Source: an uncultured bacterium (GTDB lineage Bacteria > Cyanobacteriota > Vampirovibrionia > Gastranaerophilales > Gastranaerophilaceae). Taken from it: a DNA stretch of 64,000 nucleotides. The stretch lies in assembly GCA_948684385.1 (NCBI GenBank), contig CAPQCU010000012.1, positions 1 to 64,000 of the forward strand. Direction: 5' to 3'. This document shows, in pieces, positions 1 to 8,883 of this stretch. The notes under the pieces are model-generated. The model was given only the letters and a program-made list of their open reading frames with translations. It did no database searches and was not told the origin of the DNA. The position numbers and the translations under genes were made by a program. Every line of letters begins with the position of its first letter. Position 1 is the first letter of the stretch.

Positions 1-1
1 T

Positions 2-1432
2 GTCGGGGCGCTCGGTGTGCCTATGATTGGACAGCAAAAATTGAAAAAACCTATGACTCCCGAAACTCAGCACGGGACGGTAGAATGCTACTATGGTGAT
101 GATGGACGCGTTCACATGTATACATCAAACAACACTGATAACAAAAAAGGGCGGGATAGAGTTGTAGAGGGTGATTCGTGTGAATTCACTGCTCCAACCG
201 CTAACGCATATGTGATTCAAGCCATTGGAGCCGGAGGCGATTCCGGAGTCGGACTTAAACCAACTCACCATATAATAAGCATTCCAGAAGGCGGAAACAT
301 AAGTACCGGTTCACCTTTTAGTACCGATTTGGCGAAAGCTCCTGACTGGGTACGTGAAAAATGGCCGGGAATTGGTGTTACTTATTCTCTTTCATCACCT
401 ACAGGGAGTAATGGTAGAACTTATTGCGAACAGTTCACTCAAACCGAAGGGCACTGTAAAAAAGATTGCGCTTTTATGGATCCAAAAGATGGCTGTACTT
501 CAGATTGTCAATACCAGGTATGTGCAAACGGAGGACAAGCAGGTCATGGAGGAAACTATACAGTTAATACAACATTGTATACTGACAGTGTCGTATCTTG
601 CGTAGGCTCAAGCAGCTCAGCAAGTCTGAGTGTTAACGGAGGTTCTATTACTTTAACTCCTTCCGGCTCTGGTTCCGATGGATATTTTAAGGGTGAATCT
701 ATAAAAAATACCAGATATCCGGTTAACGGCGGTAACGGTTCTCCATTTGGTGTATCTATCAATGGTCTTTCTGCAACACCCGCCGGAACATTTTCCGGCA
801 GCGGTTCTGCCGGAAGCTGCGGTTCAAGTCCTTCTTCAGTACCTTATAGAGGAGCTACTCCAGGTATTCAAGCAACATACAGCCTTTCTGCAGATGCAGG
901 GACTTTTACTTCCAAAATATTTGAAAAATTACCGGCATCCAATTTTAAACTTACTCCTGCTGGAAAAATCGCAGGAACTCCTGACGCTTCCCTTGTGGAA
1001 ATGGACGATGGTACAGGCATGGTTAAAGTTATGGAAGCCAAATCCGGTGATAATATAACATCATTATCTTCCGGTGAATTTTCTATGCATGCAGAAGATT
1101 TACCATTTCCTAAAGTGCTTTACCCGTATGAGTTTAACTCAAGAATTCCTGAAATTTCTATTGCTCCGAAAGGATACCGCAGTGAACTTGTACAGAGAAT
1201 GAAAAAAGGAAAACATCCAGGGGCTTCAGGCAGAGGTGCTTATCCTGTAGTAACAAACATTTCCGGTTCTTTTCCAATTTATATAGGTGATTTAAGCCAT
1301 CCGGTCGGTTCTATAACATTTAAACCTTTAAAAGGTAAGAATGTAAAATGTCTGGAAAATAAAGCAAATCCGGTTGATGGTGCTTGTCAGGGTTTAACAG
1401 GTAATCCGGGGGCGGTGATTGTATCATGGTAA
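2..1432 (+). CDS. Prepilin-like glycine/cysteine-rich surface protein, 5' truncated
   Basis: The frame is open to the left edge, so the N-terminus is outside the window. The visible start aligns with the two following paralogues just after their membrane helix: a HGTVECYY block, then a CEFTAP block leading into a glycine-rich region with several cysteines (about residues 140-165), and a C-terminus ending AVIVSW. By analogy it should begin with a type IV prepilin cleavage motif and one transmembrane helix and be assembled as a pilin or pseudopilin. The last codons (tca tgg taa) overlap the start of the next gene by 7 bases, so the two are translationally coupled. The ligand and function are unknown; an adhesin-like minor pilin is a guess. 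Confidence 0.7.
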   Translation, partial: VGALGVPMIGQQKLKKPMTPETQHGTVECYYGDDGRVHMYTSNNTDNKKGRDRVVEGDSCEFTAPTANAYVIQAIGAGGDSGVGLKPTHHIISIPEGGNISTGSPFSTDLAKAPDWVREKWPGIGVTYSLSSPTGSNGRTYCEQFTQTEGHCKKDCAFMDPKDGCTSDCQYQVCANGGQAGHGGNYTVNTTLYTDSVVSCVGSSSSASLSVNGGSITLTPSGSGSDGYFKGESIKNTRYPVNGGNGSPFGVSINGLSATPAGTFSGSGSAGSCGSSPSSVPYRGATPGIQATYSLSADAGTFTSKIFEKLPASNFKLTPAGKIAGTPDASLVEMDDGTGMVKVMEAKSGDNITSLSSGEFSMHAEDLPFPKVLYPYEFNSRIPEISIAPKGYRSELVQRMKKGKHPGASGRGAYPVVTNISGSFPIYIGDLSHPVGSITFKPLKGKNVKCLENKANPVDGACQGLTGNPGAVIVSW

Positions 1433-1920
1433 AACGAGGATTTTCTTTAGCGGAAGCTTTAGTTGTTATGGTAATTATTTCTATTTTCTTTGCAGCTGCT
1501 GCAAAGGTAATTACTACTAAACCTAAGCCTAAAAAACAAGTTAATACGCATGGCTACTTCGAATGTTACAGAAAAGACGGCGGTGGACTGTTTCAAAGAT
1601 ATGTAAGAGAAGGAGTTCCTACTGAAGAAGAATCTGTCAGCATATGTACATTTGAAGCACCTACAGGAGTTGGATTTTTCAATCTTAATTCCTACTCTCC
1701 AGTTGCACACTCAAGCATGGAACCAAATATTAACACACGTTTAACGATTAATGTTGGCAGCAATATAACTGTTAATAGCTCAAACGGCACATATACACTT
1801 ACCGGAACTGACGGTGTAACTCAAGAAACACAGCGTAAATTTTTCGGCTCTATTTATAGGGATTCCATGGTCTTCAATGAGGGCGGAAATGTTCGAGCAG
1901 GGGTTATAATCAGCTGGTAA
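1426..1920 (+). CDS. Short prepilin-like protein with N-methylation motif
   Basis: This 164-residue protein starts MVKRGFSLAEALVVMVI, a classic prepilin peptidase site (G before FSLAE, with the conserved Glu at +5) followed by a hydrophobic helix. It then has the block HGYFECYRKDGGG, the block CTFEAPTG, and a C-terminus ending VIISW. It matches both ends of the genes on either side but lacks most of their long glycine-rich middle, so it may be a compact paralogue. The start overlaps the preceding stop by 7 bases, which supports this ATG. It likely sits in the inner membrane until cleaved and assembled. The exact pilus system is unknown because no assembly ATPase or prepilin peptidase lies nearby. 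Confidence 0.75.
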   Translation: MVKRGFSLAEALVVMVIISIFFAAAAKVITTKPKPKKQVNTHGYFECYRKDGGGLFQRYVREGVPTEEESVSICTFEAPTGVGFFNLNSYSPVAHSSMEPNINTRLTINVGSNITVNSSNGTYTLTGTDGVTQETQRKFFGSIYRDSMVFNEGGNVRAGVIISW

Positions 1921-1943
1921 TTAAATATAAAGAGGACTTGATA

Positions 1944-4112
1944 ATGAAACAAAACAATAAAAATCTTGGATTTACATTAGTTGAATTGATGGTATTTTTC
2001 ATCTTTATTTCAATAATTTTAGCAGCTTCTACGCCAATCATCACTAAGCGTATAAAATCAATTCCATTAAAAGTAAACCATGGTAAATTTATTTGTTATA
2101 GAGACGGAAATGGCAACTATGTTCAGCGAACTTTTAATGCTGCAAAAGAAGTCGGAGAAGCTAAAATTGTAGACTCCTGTTCTTTTAAACCACCAAAACG
2201 TGCAATTTTGTATAAAATTGAACTTATAGGTTCAGGAGCCGGAGGATACACTCATTTCATACATAAAGATGAAAATGATGCACGTACAACATACTATTGT
2301 ATTCCTGGCGGATCATATAATGTAAGTTGCAATTCTTATGTTGCAAGCGGTGACGGTGCTCAAAAGTATCAAGATTTAACAACAGAACAAATATATAAAT
2401 ATTTCATGAATGTTCCATTCCAATTTGTGGCAAACTCAGGTTCCGGTGGGAATGGTGGAACTATATCTGAACTGAGATATAGACTTTTAATAACCGGAGA
2501 CAAAGCAAATAATTATAATTATACATATGGTGAGGGATTAGACAGTATTGATGATGATATTGCAAGTACATATAGTAAAATTTCAGATTTGTTAGCTGAA
2601 AAATCTGATTGTTCTGATTTAGCAAAAAAAGATGACGAAGGAAAAATTACAAATCAGGAAGAAATTGATGCTTGTAAAAATGAGTATGACGACAAAATAG
2701 AAGCTCTAAAAAGTGCAGAAAGTTATGATACCAATGTTAAAATATCAAATGAAAGACATAAAGATATATCAAACGCAGCTTCTGCACAAGCAAAATTATA
2801 TACACAATTACATAGCAGGTGTAATGGGGTTGCAAATCATTTATCATGCTCATACGCTGCGCTTGATACTGATATAGATGCATTAGATGCTATTTGGGCA
2901 GACATAGTTACAACCAGTATTGCAGGAACGCAACATAACACTGTGAATGGCAATGGTTTCCCGGGTGGTCGTAACATGCAAATAGTGTTCAAAGGTAAAA
3001 TAAACTTTGTCGGAGAGGGAGGTTCTTTAATTAGCTCAAAAGACGAAGCAGCTGTTAATAATTATCTTGGAAACTTGCTTACTACATACTACCAAACAGG
3101 CAGTACATCAGCAATAGGCGGATGCGGAGGATGGAGTAAATCATCAGTCAAATCAGGTGAAAAAGGTAAAGATGTTACTACAAACGGAACTTATGACGGT
3201 ACTGAAAGCAACAAAGGTAAAGATGCAGGATTTCCTGAAAAGCGCTATGGTGCGATATATTTGAAGCGTGAAAATGCATGTATTACTACAACAAAAATCC
3301 CTAAAGGCGGTAAAGGCGGTTCTTTATATAAATATAGTGATCGTGTTGAATGGTCAAAAGGAACAAGATTAAAAGACTGGGCCGGTGAAGATGCAGAAGG
3401 GCCTTCTTCTACAAATGGCGGACTTGTTAATGCAGAAGTTTCCGGGGTGCTTTCAGAAAGCCAAAGAAATACTGCTCCATATATCCAGATCGATACTGAG
3501 CTTAATAAAAGATATCACGAAGTCGGCAAATCCGGTACACCGGGCAGTGTATTACCGCCAAGATATGTTGCATATCTTCGTGATGACTGCGTATTTAATA
3601 TTCCTCAGGGAGGTCAACCTATTGATGGAAGTTACAATTCTGAAATGCTCGCTTCGCTTGAAGGCAGTTTAGATACAACGCTTGTCTGCAACGAAGGAAC
3701 TCTCAAATTGAGAGCAGAAGGCGGTAAATATCAAAAAGTTGCATATCCTAAAGAATATACTTTATATAAATACACACCTGCCGGCGGTGATTTAACTTCT
3801 ACTGTTTTACCAACAACATTAGATGAAGAAACATCTATTGCTTCTTTATACAAATATAGAGATGTATTTACCAAGTATAAACTTGACAGCATGGGTTTCA
3901 ACTTTGGCGGCGGCGGTCAAGGTTCACAAATAAAAGACCACTGCAACTCTCCGCACGGTTCTCACTCTGAAGGCGTTAAATATGACGGTAAATACGTCAA
4001 AGGTCCGTTCGGTGAAACTATTGCAAGTAAAAGACCTTGTAATGAGCTAACTGACGTAGAAGAAATTGAAGCTGAAAACGGAGTCGGCGGAGCAATCATA
4101 ATTTCATGGTAA
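1944..4112 (+). CDS. Large prepilin-like glycine-rich surface protein
   Basis: The 722-residue product begins with GFTLVELMVFFIFISIILA, a prepilin cleavage site plus helix. It then has HGKFICYRDGNGNY, CSFKPPKRAILYKIELIG and a long glycine-rich, cysteine-containing body, and ends AIIISW. The start chosen is the ATG with an AGAGGA ribosome binding site seven bases upstream; a TTG two codons earlier is less likely. It shares the same three blocks as the two genes before it, so the three form a tandem paralogue family. A region around residues 200-330 is lysine/aspartate-rich and looks like an inserted helical segment. It is far larger than a major pilin (about 150 residues), so a tip or minor pseudopilin is more plausible. 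Confidence 0.75.
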   Translation: MKQNNKNLGFTLVELMVFFIFISIILAASTPIITKRIKSIPLKVNHGKFICYRDGNGNYVQRTFNAAKEVGEAKIVDSCSFKPPKRAILYKIELIGSGAGGYTHFIHKDENDARTTYYCIPGGSYNVSCNSYVASGDGAQKYQDLTTEQIYKYFMNVPFQFVANSGSGGNGGTISELRYRLLITGDKANNYNYTYGEGLDSIDDDIASTYSKISDLLAEKSDCSDLAKKDDEGKITNQEEIDACKNEYDDKIEALKSAESYDTNVKISNERHKDISNAASAQAKLYTQLHSRCNGVANHLSCSYAALDTDIDALDAIWADIVTTSIAGTQHNTVNGNGFPGGRNMQIVFKGKINFVGEGGSLISSKDEAAVNNYLGNLLTTYYQTGSTSAIGGCGGWSKSSVKSGEKGKDVTTNGTYDGTESNKGKDAGFPEKRYGAIYLKRENACITTTKIPKGGKGGSLYKYSDRVEWSKGTRLKDWAGEDAEGPSSTNGGLVNAEVSGVLSESQRNTAPYIQIDTELNKRYHEVGKSGTPGSVLPPRYVAYLRDDCVFNIPQGGQPIDGSYNSEMLASLEGSLDTTLVCNEGTLKLRAEGGKYQKVAYPKEYTLYKYTPAGGDLTSTVLPTTLDEETSIASLYKYRDVFTKYKLDSMGFNFGGGGQGSQIKDHCNSPHGSHSEGVKYDGKYVKGPFGETIASKRPCNELTDVEEIEAENGVGGAIIISW

Positions 4113-4138
4113 AACACAAAGAACAGAAAGGTAAAAAT

Positions 4139-4804
4139 ATGAAAAAAGGATTTACATTAAGCGAAATGCTTGTAACATTAGCAGTTATCTCTTTTCTGAT
4201 AATGATTCTTTTTCCGGTTTTGAAAAAATCATTACCAAATCAGGAACAGGCTATGTTTAAAAAAGCATATTATATAACTGAGCGAGTTGTATCTGAGTTA
4301 ATTAACGATGATGATTTGTATCCTGAGCTTAGAGAATTTGATACAGGAAATCCTTATTTTGGTAACACTGTAGAAGTTGAACACAATGGTACTGATTATG
4401 AAGGAAATACAAAGTTCTGCGAACTTTTTGCATCTAAAATTAACCGTTCTTCAGTCGTAACATGCGATAGTAAAGCTGCCGAGAACTTTACAAATGGCGT
4501 ACTTCCTACCGGCACATTAGTAACTGCTGACAGTATTGTATGGAAACTGCCTATAACAGATTTTGATTCTGCAACAGATGCGTATGATATTTTCCTTGAT
4601 GTTAACGGAAACAAGGGTCCTAACTGTATTTATGATAAAGATACTTGCAAAAAACCTGACAGATTTAATATAAAAGTTTATCAGGACGGCAGAGTTAGTG
4701 TTGAAGGAACTATGGAAATTGAATACTTAAACAGAGTTGAAATTTCTAAAGATGCAAAAAGTATTACAGAACAGGCTAAAAAAGATGAAGAAGAAGACAA
4801 ATAA
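4139..4804 (+). CDS. Pseudopilin-like protein with DxNGxKxPN motif
   Basis: The 221-residue product opens MKKGFTLSEMLVTLAVISFL, a prepilin-type N-terminus. The ATG at 4139 follows a GAAAGG ribosome binding site at good distance; an ATG 33 bases earlier overlaps the previous stop but would put 11 extra residues in front. Near residue 155 is FLDVNGNKGPNCI, followed by DRFNIKVYQDGRV; the Asp/Asn-rich loop resembles calcium-binding loops in some type II secretion pseudopilins. It differs from the three upstream genes because it lacks the Cys-Tyr block and the Ile-Ser-Trp end. It probably belongs to the same operon and the same pilus or secretion pseudopilus. Confidence 0.75.
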   Translation: MKKGFTLSEMLVTLAVISFLIMILFPVLKKSLPNQEQAMFKKAYYITERVVSELINDDDLYPELREFDTGNPYFGNTVEVEHNGTDYEGNTKFCELFASKINRSSVVTCDSKAAENFTNGVLPTGTLVTADSIVWKLPITDFDSATDAYDIFLDVNGNKGPNCIYDKDTCKKPDRFNIKVYQDGRVSVEGTMEIEYLNRVEISKDAKSITEQAKKDEEEDK

Positions 4805-5801
4805 TAAAAGTGGTTTTACGTTAGGAGAAGTGCTTACTGTAATGGCTATTGTAGGCATAGTAAGCGTGCTGGCTTTAACAACTACAAAGCCTGTGCATAA
4901 AAAAGCTGTAAAATATTTATATGCTAACGCGTATAATTCTCTTGAAAAAGCTTACTATAACTCACTTAAGCTCGGGTATAATCCGTTTACGGAAGAAGAG
5001 TTTGAAGAACTTACCCCCGAGCATACTGAAACAGCCGATTCCGGAGCAGAAATTCTTTGCAGAGGATTAACTACTTACATAAATACAGGAACTAATGTTA
5101 AAACAGCAGACAGAGATTATAGTTCGACTTGTTCATCTTCTAAGCTAACAGATGAATTGGCTGACAGCTTTATTGATGAAAATGTTCAGTTCACTGCCAA
5201 TAACGGGATGAAGTTTTATATCTCAAAAAGACTCGGTGATGTTGATGATCCTGCAGGGTTCTACTTTTATCTTGTATTTGTTGATATAAACGGGAATAAA
5301 AAGCCAAATAGTTTTGAATTCACTTATAGAGGTAACAAGACCCTCAAAGATTATAATTTATCAAAAGAAGAAGACATAAAAAAAGAACGTGAAGACCGTA
5401 TAGAGCCTGATATCTTTGCGTTTGCTATCATTGACAGCGGAAGAGTTGTTCCTTTGGGAATTCCTGAGTATGATAAAAATATTGCAACGGCCAGACTTGC
5501 ATATTTTGACAGCGAAGGAGATCCTCAATATGCCAGCAAGTCTGTTGCATATTATCAAGCAAAAGGCGCTGCCTGGGGATATTACAGCAGTGATAAAAAT
5601 ATTCTGGACTATAATAAAGAAGAACCTTTCACTCTCAATGATTATATAAGAACGAAAATTAATCCCAAAAGTAAGCTTGTAGACGATTTTCCTGTTTTAT
5701 CTACACTGTCACCGGTAGCATTAGAAGAAAATCCTCCGTATAGCTGCACAAAAGATGATTATGAAAATTGTTTTGTATTTATAGATTTATACAGGCAATA
5801 A
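4785..5801 (+). CDS. Pseudopilin-like protein with DxNGxKxPN motif
   Basis: This 338-residue protein has the prepilin site SGFTLGEVLTVMAIVGIV near its N-terminus, then an amphipathic helix (YANAYNSLEKAYYNSLK). Around residue 165 it has VFVDINGNKKPNSFEF and further on FAFAIIDSGRVVPLG, the same loop-and-GRV arrangement as the gene before it. The start overlaps the preceding stop by 20 bases; the ATG at 4785 places the cleavage motif ten residues in, as expected. It closes the five-gene prepilin cluster. The machinery is not in view, so either a type IV pilus or a type II secretion pseudopilus is possible. Confidence 0.72.
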   Translation: MKKKTNNKSGFTLGEVLTVMAIVGIVSVLALTTTKPVHKKAVKYLYANAYNSLEKAYYNSLKLGYNPFTEEEFEELTPEHTETADSGAEILCRGLTTYINTGTNVKTADRDYSSTCSSSKLTDELADSFIDENVQFTANNGMKFYISKRLGDVDDPAGFYFYLVFVDINGNKKPNSFEFTYRGNKTLKDYNLSKEEDIKKEREDRIEPDIFAFAIIDSGRVVPLGIPEYDKNIATARLAYFDSEGDPQYASKSVAYYQAKGAAWGYYSSDKNILDYNKEEPFTLNDYIRTKINPKSKLVDDFPVLSTLSPVALEENPPYSCTKDDYENCFVFIDLYRQ

Positions 5802-5822
5802 AACTTTAATAGCAAATTTATT

Positions 5823-5859
5823 TTTTACCTGCTTTATTATTAATATAAGGCAGGTAAAA
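5823..5859. repeat. Strong palindrome after the prepilin cluster
   Basis: The arms 5823-5837 and 5845-5859 pair over 15 bases with one G-U, around a 7-base loop. The outer ends are T-runs on the left and A-runs on the right, so no U-tract follows the stem on either strand. It may be a weak terminator, an operator or an RNA-stabilising hairpin. Confidence 0.5.
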
Positions 5860-5861
5860 TT

Positions 5862-5974
5862 ATGCAAATAAATCCAATATCAAATACTCAACAAACAAAC
5901 TTTTTATGGTCATTGATGTTGATGCACTTGTATTCTGTTTTAAAGAATTTATAAAATCGCAGGACAACAAATAA
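5862..5974 (+). pseudogene. Possible relic of a small frameshifted gene
   Basis: A start codon preceded by AGG opens a frame reading MQINPISNTQQTNF, then hits a T5 run at 5901-5905. In the original frame the peptide continues as 30 unremarkable residues. Shifting frame at the T-run gives a more protein-like continuation, MVIDVDALVFCFKEFIKSQ, ending at 5974. The N-terminal style resembles short leaders on other proteins in this window. The reading is weak because it is so short. Confidence 0.2.
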
Positions 5975-5989
5975 TATTGATGTTATAAT
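5961..5989 (+). promoter_or_regulatory. Leaderless promoter of uvrA
   Basis: An extended -10 element (TGTTATAAT, hexamer 5984-5989) ends exactly six bases before the uvrA ATG. AGGACA at 5961-5966 is a fair -35 with a 17-base spacer. No ribosome binding site is present, so transcription should begin at or next to the A of the ATG. Confidence 0.6.
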
Positions 5990-5995
5990 CTTGGT

Positions 5996-8881
5996 ATGAC
6001 TGATAAAATCGTTATAAAAGGAGCTAGAGAACATAATTTAAACAATGTTTCCTTAGAAATCCCCAAAAACGAGCTCGTCGTATTTACCGGGGTTTCAGGT
6101 TCGGGAAAGAGTTCTTTAGCGTTTGATACAATTTTTGCAGAGGGGCAAAGACGTTATATAGAAAGCCTTTCAACTTATGCACGCCAGTTTTTAGGACAAA
6201 TGGATAAACCTGATGTAGATTACATTGACGGACTTACGCCTGCAATCTCAATCGACCAGAAATCCACAAGCAACAACCCGCGTTCAACGGTCGGAACTGT
6301 TACAGAGATTTATGATTATTTAAGGCTGCTTTTTGCACGTATCGGAACACCTTACTGCCCGAAATGCGGAAAACCGATTAAGCCGCAGACTATCGATGAA
6401 ATTGTTGCAAGCATTCTTAAACTTGAAGTTGGAACTAAAATTCAAATTCTTGCTCCGCTTGCAAAAGGCAAAAAAGGTGAATTTCAGTCACTTTTTGAAG
6501 AACTCAAGCAAGAAGGCTTTGTACGTGTAAAAGTTGATGGCGAAATTTACAATCTTGACGAAGATGAAATTAAACTTGCCAAAACAAAAGCCCACACAAT
6601 TTCGGTTGTAATCGACCGTGTTGTAGTTAAGCCCGAAGCGCGTTCAAGAATTGCCGACAGCGTTCAAATAGCTTTAAAAAAAGCTGACGGAGTTTGTTTA
6701 ATAGATGTTATCGAAGGAAAAGAAATAATCTATAGCGAAAAGCTCGCTTGTCCCGACTGCAATTTAAGTTTTGAAGAGCTTACCCCGCGTATTTTCTCGT
6801 TTAACGCACCTTACGGAGCTTGCGACAAATGCGGAGGAATAGGAGTGGATTTCAAAATCGACCCGGATTTAGTTATTCCCGACAGGGGTAAATCCATTAA
6901 AGAAGGCGCTATTTACCCCTGGAGCAAGTCTTCTACGGGATATTATGATGACGTAATCAACGCTGTGAGTGCAGAATATAAAATCGATTTAAACCTCCCG
7001 TTCAAAGATTTACCGCAGGAACATCAAGACATAATTCTTTATGGTTCTGACGAGCGCATTCCTATGCGTATACGTGAGTTTGGAAGCACACGTTATAGAA
7101 ACGTAATGCAGAAATTTATTGGTGTAATTCCTTTTCTGATGAAGCATTACAATGTAGAAAGCGAATATTGGAAAGCTGAAATCGAAAAATATATGGTAAC
7201 AACTCCGTGCGAAAAATGCGGCGGCGCACGTTTAAAACCGTTCCCGCTTGCAGTGAGAATCGGCGGGAATTCTTCAACATTGACACCTCACCCTAACCCT
7301 CTCCTCAAGGAGAGGGAATACACCAACGGGGTCAACATCTACGAATTCTGCCTCATGCCGGTAGACAAAGCGTATGAATTCGTAAGCGAGCTTTACCTTA
7401 CTCTTTCTGATTTTCAGATGAAAATCGGAAAACAAATTTTAGATGAGGTGCGCGCAAGGCTCAAATTCCTTTGCGATGTCGGTTTAAATTATCTTAACCT
7501 TGCGCGCACCTCAGGAACGCTTTCCGGAGGAGAAGCGCAGAGAATTAGACTCGCAACCCAAATCGGAAGCGGACTTTCAGGTGTACTTTATGTTCTTGAT
7601 GAGCCGTCAATCGGGCTGCATCAGCGCGACAACGACCGATTAATTAAAACGCTGCTTAAACTTAGAAACATGGGTAACTCGCTTATCGTAGTTGAACACG
7701 ATGAAGATACAATCAGAAACGCCGATTACATAGTAGATATCGGTCCGAAAGCGGGGGTTAACGGTGGAAACGTCATCGCTGCAGGCAATGTTGATGATAT
7801 TATTAAAGCAAAAGACTCAATTACAGGCAAATATTTAAGCGGAGAATACAATATTCCTATTCCTGCCCAAACGCGCGAAGGAAACGGAAATTTCTTACAA
7901 ATCAGAAACGCTTTTAAAAACAATTTAAAAAACATTGATTTAGATATTCCTCTTGGTAAAATCGTTGTGCTTACAGGAGTTTCAGGTTCCGGAAAGTCAA
8001 CTCTTATGCAGGAGCTGATTTACGAATATGCAGTTCATAAGCTACGCAAAAACAAGCCAAAACCGCAGGGAGTTGACGAGATTACAGGGTTTGAAAACCT
8101 TGATAAAATAATAGACATTGACCAGTCGCCAATCGGGCGCACTCCGCGTTCTAACCCTGCTACGTATACAGATGTTTTCACACACATAAGAGAACTTTAC
8201 GCAAAAACAAACGAAGCTAAAATGCGCGGATACAAGCCGGGCAGATTCAGTTTTAATGTAAAAGGCGGACGCTGCGAAGCCTGTTCGGGTGACGGCGTTT
8301 TGAAAATAGAAATGAACTTTCTATCAGACGTTTACGTAAAATGCGATGTCTGCAAAGGCAAGCGCTACAACAACGAGACTTTGGAAGTTAAATATAAAGG
8401 CAAAACAATCGCCGATGTTTTAGAAATGAGTGTAAAAGAAGCTTACGAGTTCTTTGAAAACATTCCGCAAATTGCTAACAAATTAAAAACACTCGTTGAT
8501 GTCGGGCTTGATTACATCAAATTAGGACAAAGCGCCACAACTTTATCCGGCGGAGAAGCGCAGAGAATAAAACTTGCAGCAGAATTAAATAAGCGCGCAA
8601 CAGGCAAAACTCTTTATCTGCTTGACGAACCGTCAGTCGGTTTACACTGGTATGATTTGGATAAGTTAATCAAAATCATACAACAGCTTGCGGACAACGG
8701 AAATACAATTCTAATAATTGAGCACAATCTTGATTTAATCAAAGTTGCTGATTATATTATAGACTTAGGACCGGAAGGCGGTAACGGCGGCGGTGAAGTC
8801 ATTGCCTGCGGAACACCTCAGGAAGTTGCAAAAAATCCGAATTCCTATACAGGACAGTATTTGAAACAGTTTTTTAATTAA
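5996..8881 (+). CDS. uvrA: Excinuclease ABC subunit A
   Basis: UvrA is the DNA-damage sensor of nucleotide excision repair, an ATPase dimer that loads UvrB on lesions. All family landmarks are present: the first Walker A (GVSGSGKSS, about residues 32-40), a zinc module (CPDC near 252 and CDKC near 275), the ABC signature TLSGGEAQRIRLA near 507, the second Walker A near 660, the second zinc module (CEAC near 760 and CDVCKG), and the second signature near 851. At 961 residues it is slightly longer than usual. The excess lies around residues 425-447, where a palindromic repeat is inserted in frame. uvrC follows after two bases, giving a repair operon. Confidence 0.98.
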   Translation: MTDKIVIKGAREHNLNNVSLEIPKNELVVFTGVSGSGKSSLAFDTIFAEGQRRYIESLSTYARQFLGQMDKPDVDYIDGLTPAISIDQKSTSNNPRSTVGTVTEIYDYLRLLFARIGTPYCPKCGKPIKPQTIDEIVASILKLEVGTKIQILAPLAKGKKGEFQSLFEELKQEGFVRVKVDGEIYNLDEDEIKLAKTKAHTISVVIDRVVVKPEARSRIADSVQIALKKADGVCLIDVIEGKEIIYSEKLACPDCNLSFEELTPRIFSFNAPYGACDKCGGIGVDFKIDPDLVIPDRGKSIKEGAIYPWSKSSTGYYDDVINAVSAEYKIDLNLPFKDLPQEHQDIILYGSDERIPMRIREFGSTRYRNVMQKFIGVIPFLMKHYNVESEYWKAEIEKYMVTTPCEKCGGARLKPFPLAVRIGGNSSTLTPHPNPLLKEREYTNGVNIYEFCLMPVDKAYEFVSELYLTLSDFQMKIGKQILDEVRARLKFLCDVGLNYLNLARTSGTLSGGEAQRIRLATQIGSGLSGVLYVLDEPSIGLHQRDNDRLIKTLLKLRNMGNSLIVVEHDEDTIRNADYIVDIGPKAGVNGGNVIAAGNVDDIIKAKDSITGKYLSGEYNIPIPAQTREGNGNFLQIRNAFKNNLKNIDLDIPLGKIVVLTGVSGSGKSTLMQELIYEYAVHKLRKNKPKPQGVDEITGFENLDKIIDIDQSPIGRTPRSNPATYTDVFTHIRELYAKTNEAKMRGYKPGRFSFNVKGGRCEACSGDGVLKIEMNFLSDVYVKCDVCKGKRYNNETLEVKYKGKTIADVLEMSVKEAYEFFENIPQIANKLKTLVDVGLDYIKLGQSATTLSGGEAQRIKLAAELNKRATGKTLYLLDEPSVGLHWYDLDKLIKIIQQLADNGNTILIIEHNLDLIKVADYIIDLGPEGGNGGGEVIACGTPQEVAKNPNSYTGQYLKQFFN
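7282..7316. repeat. Palindromic repeat inserted in the uvrA reading frame
   Basis: The stretch has a C-rich lead followed by a perfect 9-base stem (7297-7305 with 7308-7316) and a 2-base loop. It is read as LTPHPNPLLKERE inside UvrA, at a place where the family normally has no such residues. Sequences of this style are known as dispersed palindromic elements in many bacterial genomes. Only one copy was seen in this window. Confidence 0.6.
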
Positions 8882-8883
8882 TT

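Noticed and set aside
7750..7770. AGVNGG in UvrA as another Gly-Val-Asn insertion
   Set aside because: UvrA proteins normally have a very similar AGVHGG here, and the DNA does not match the motif.
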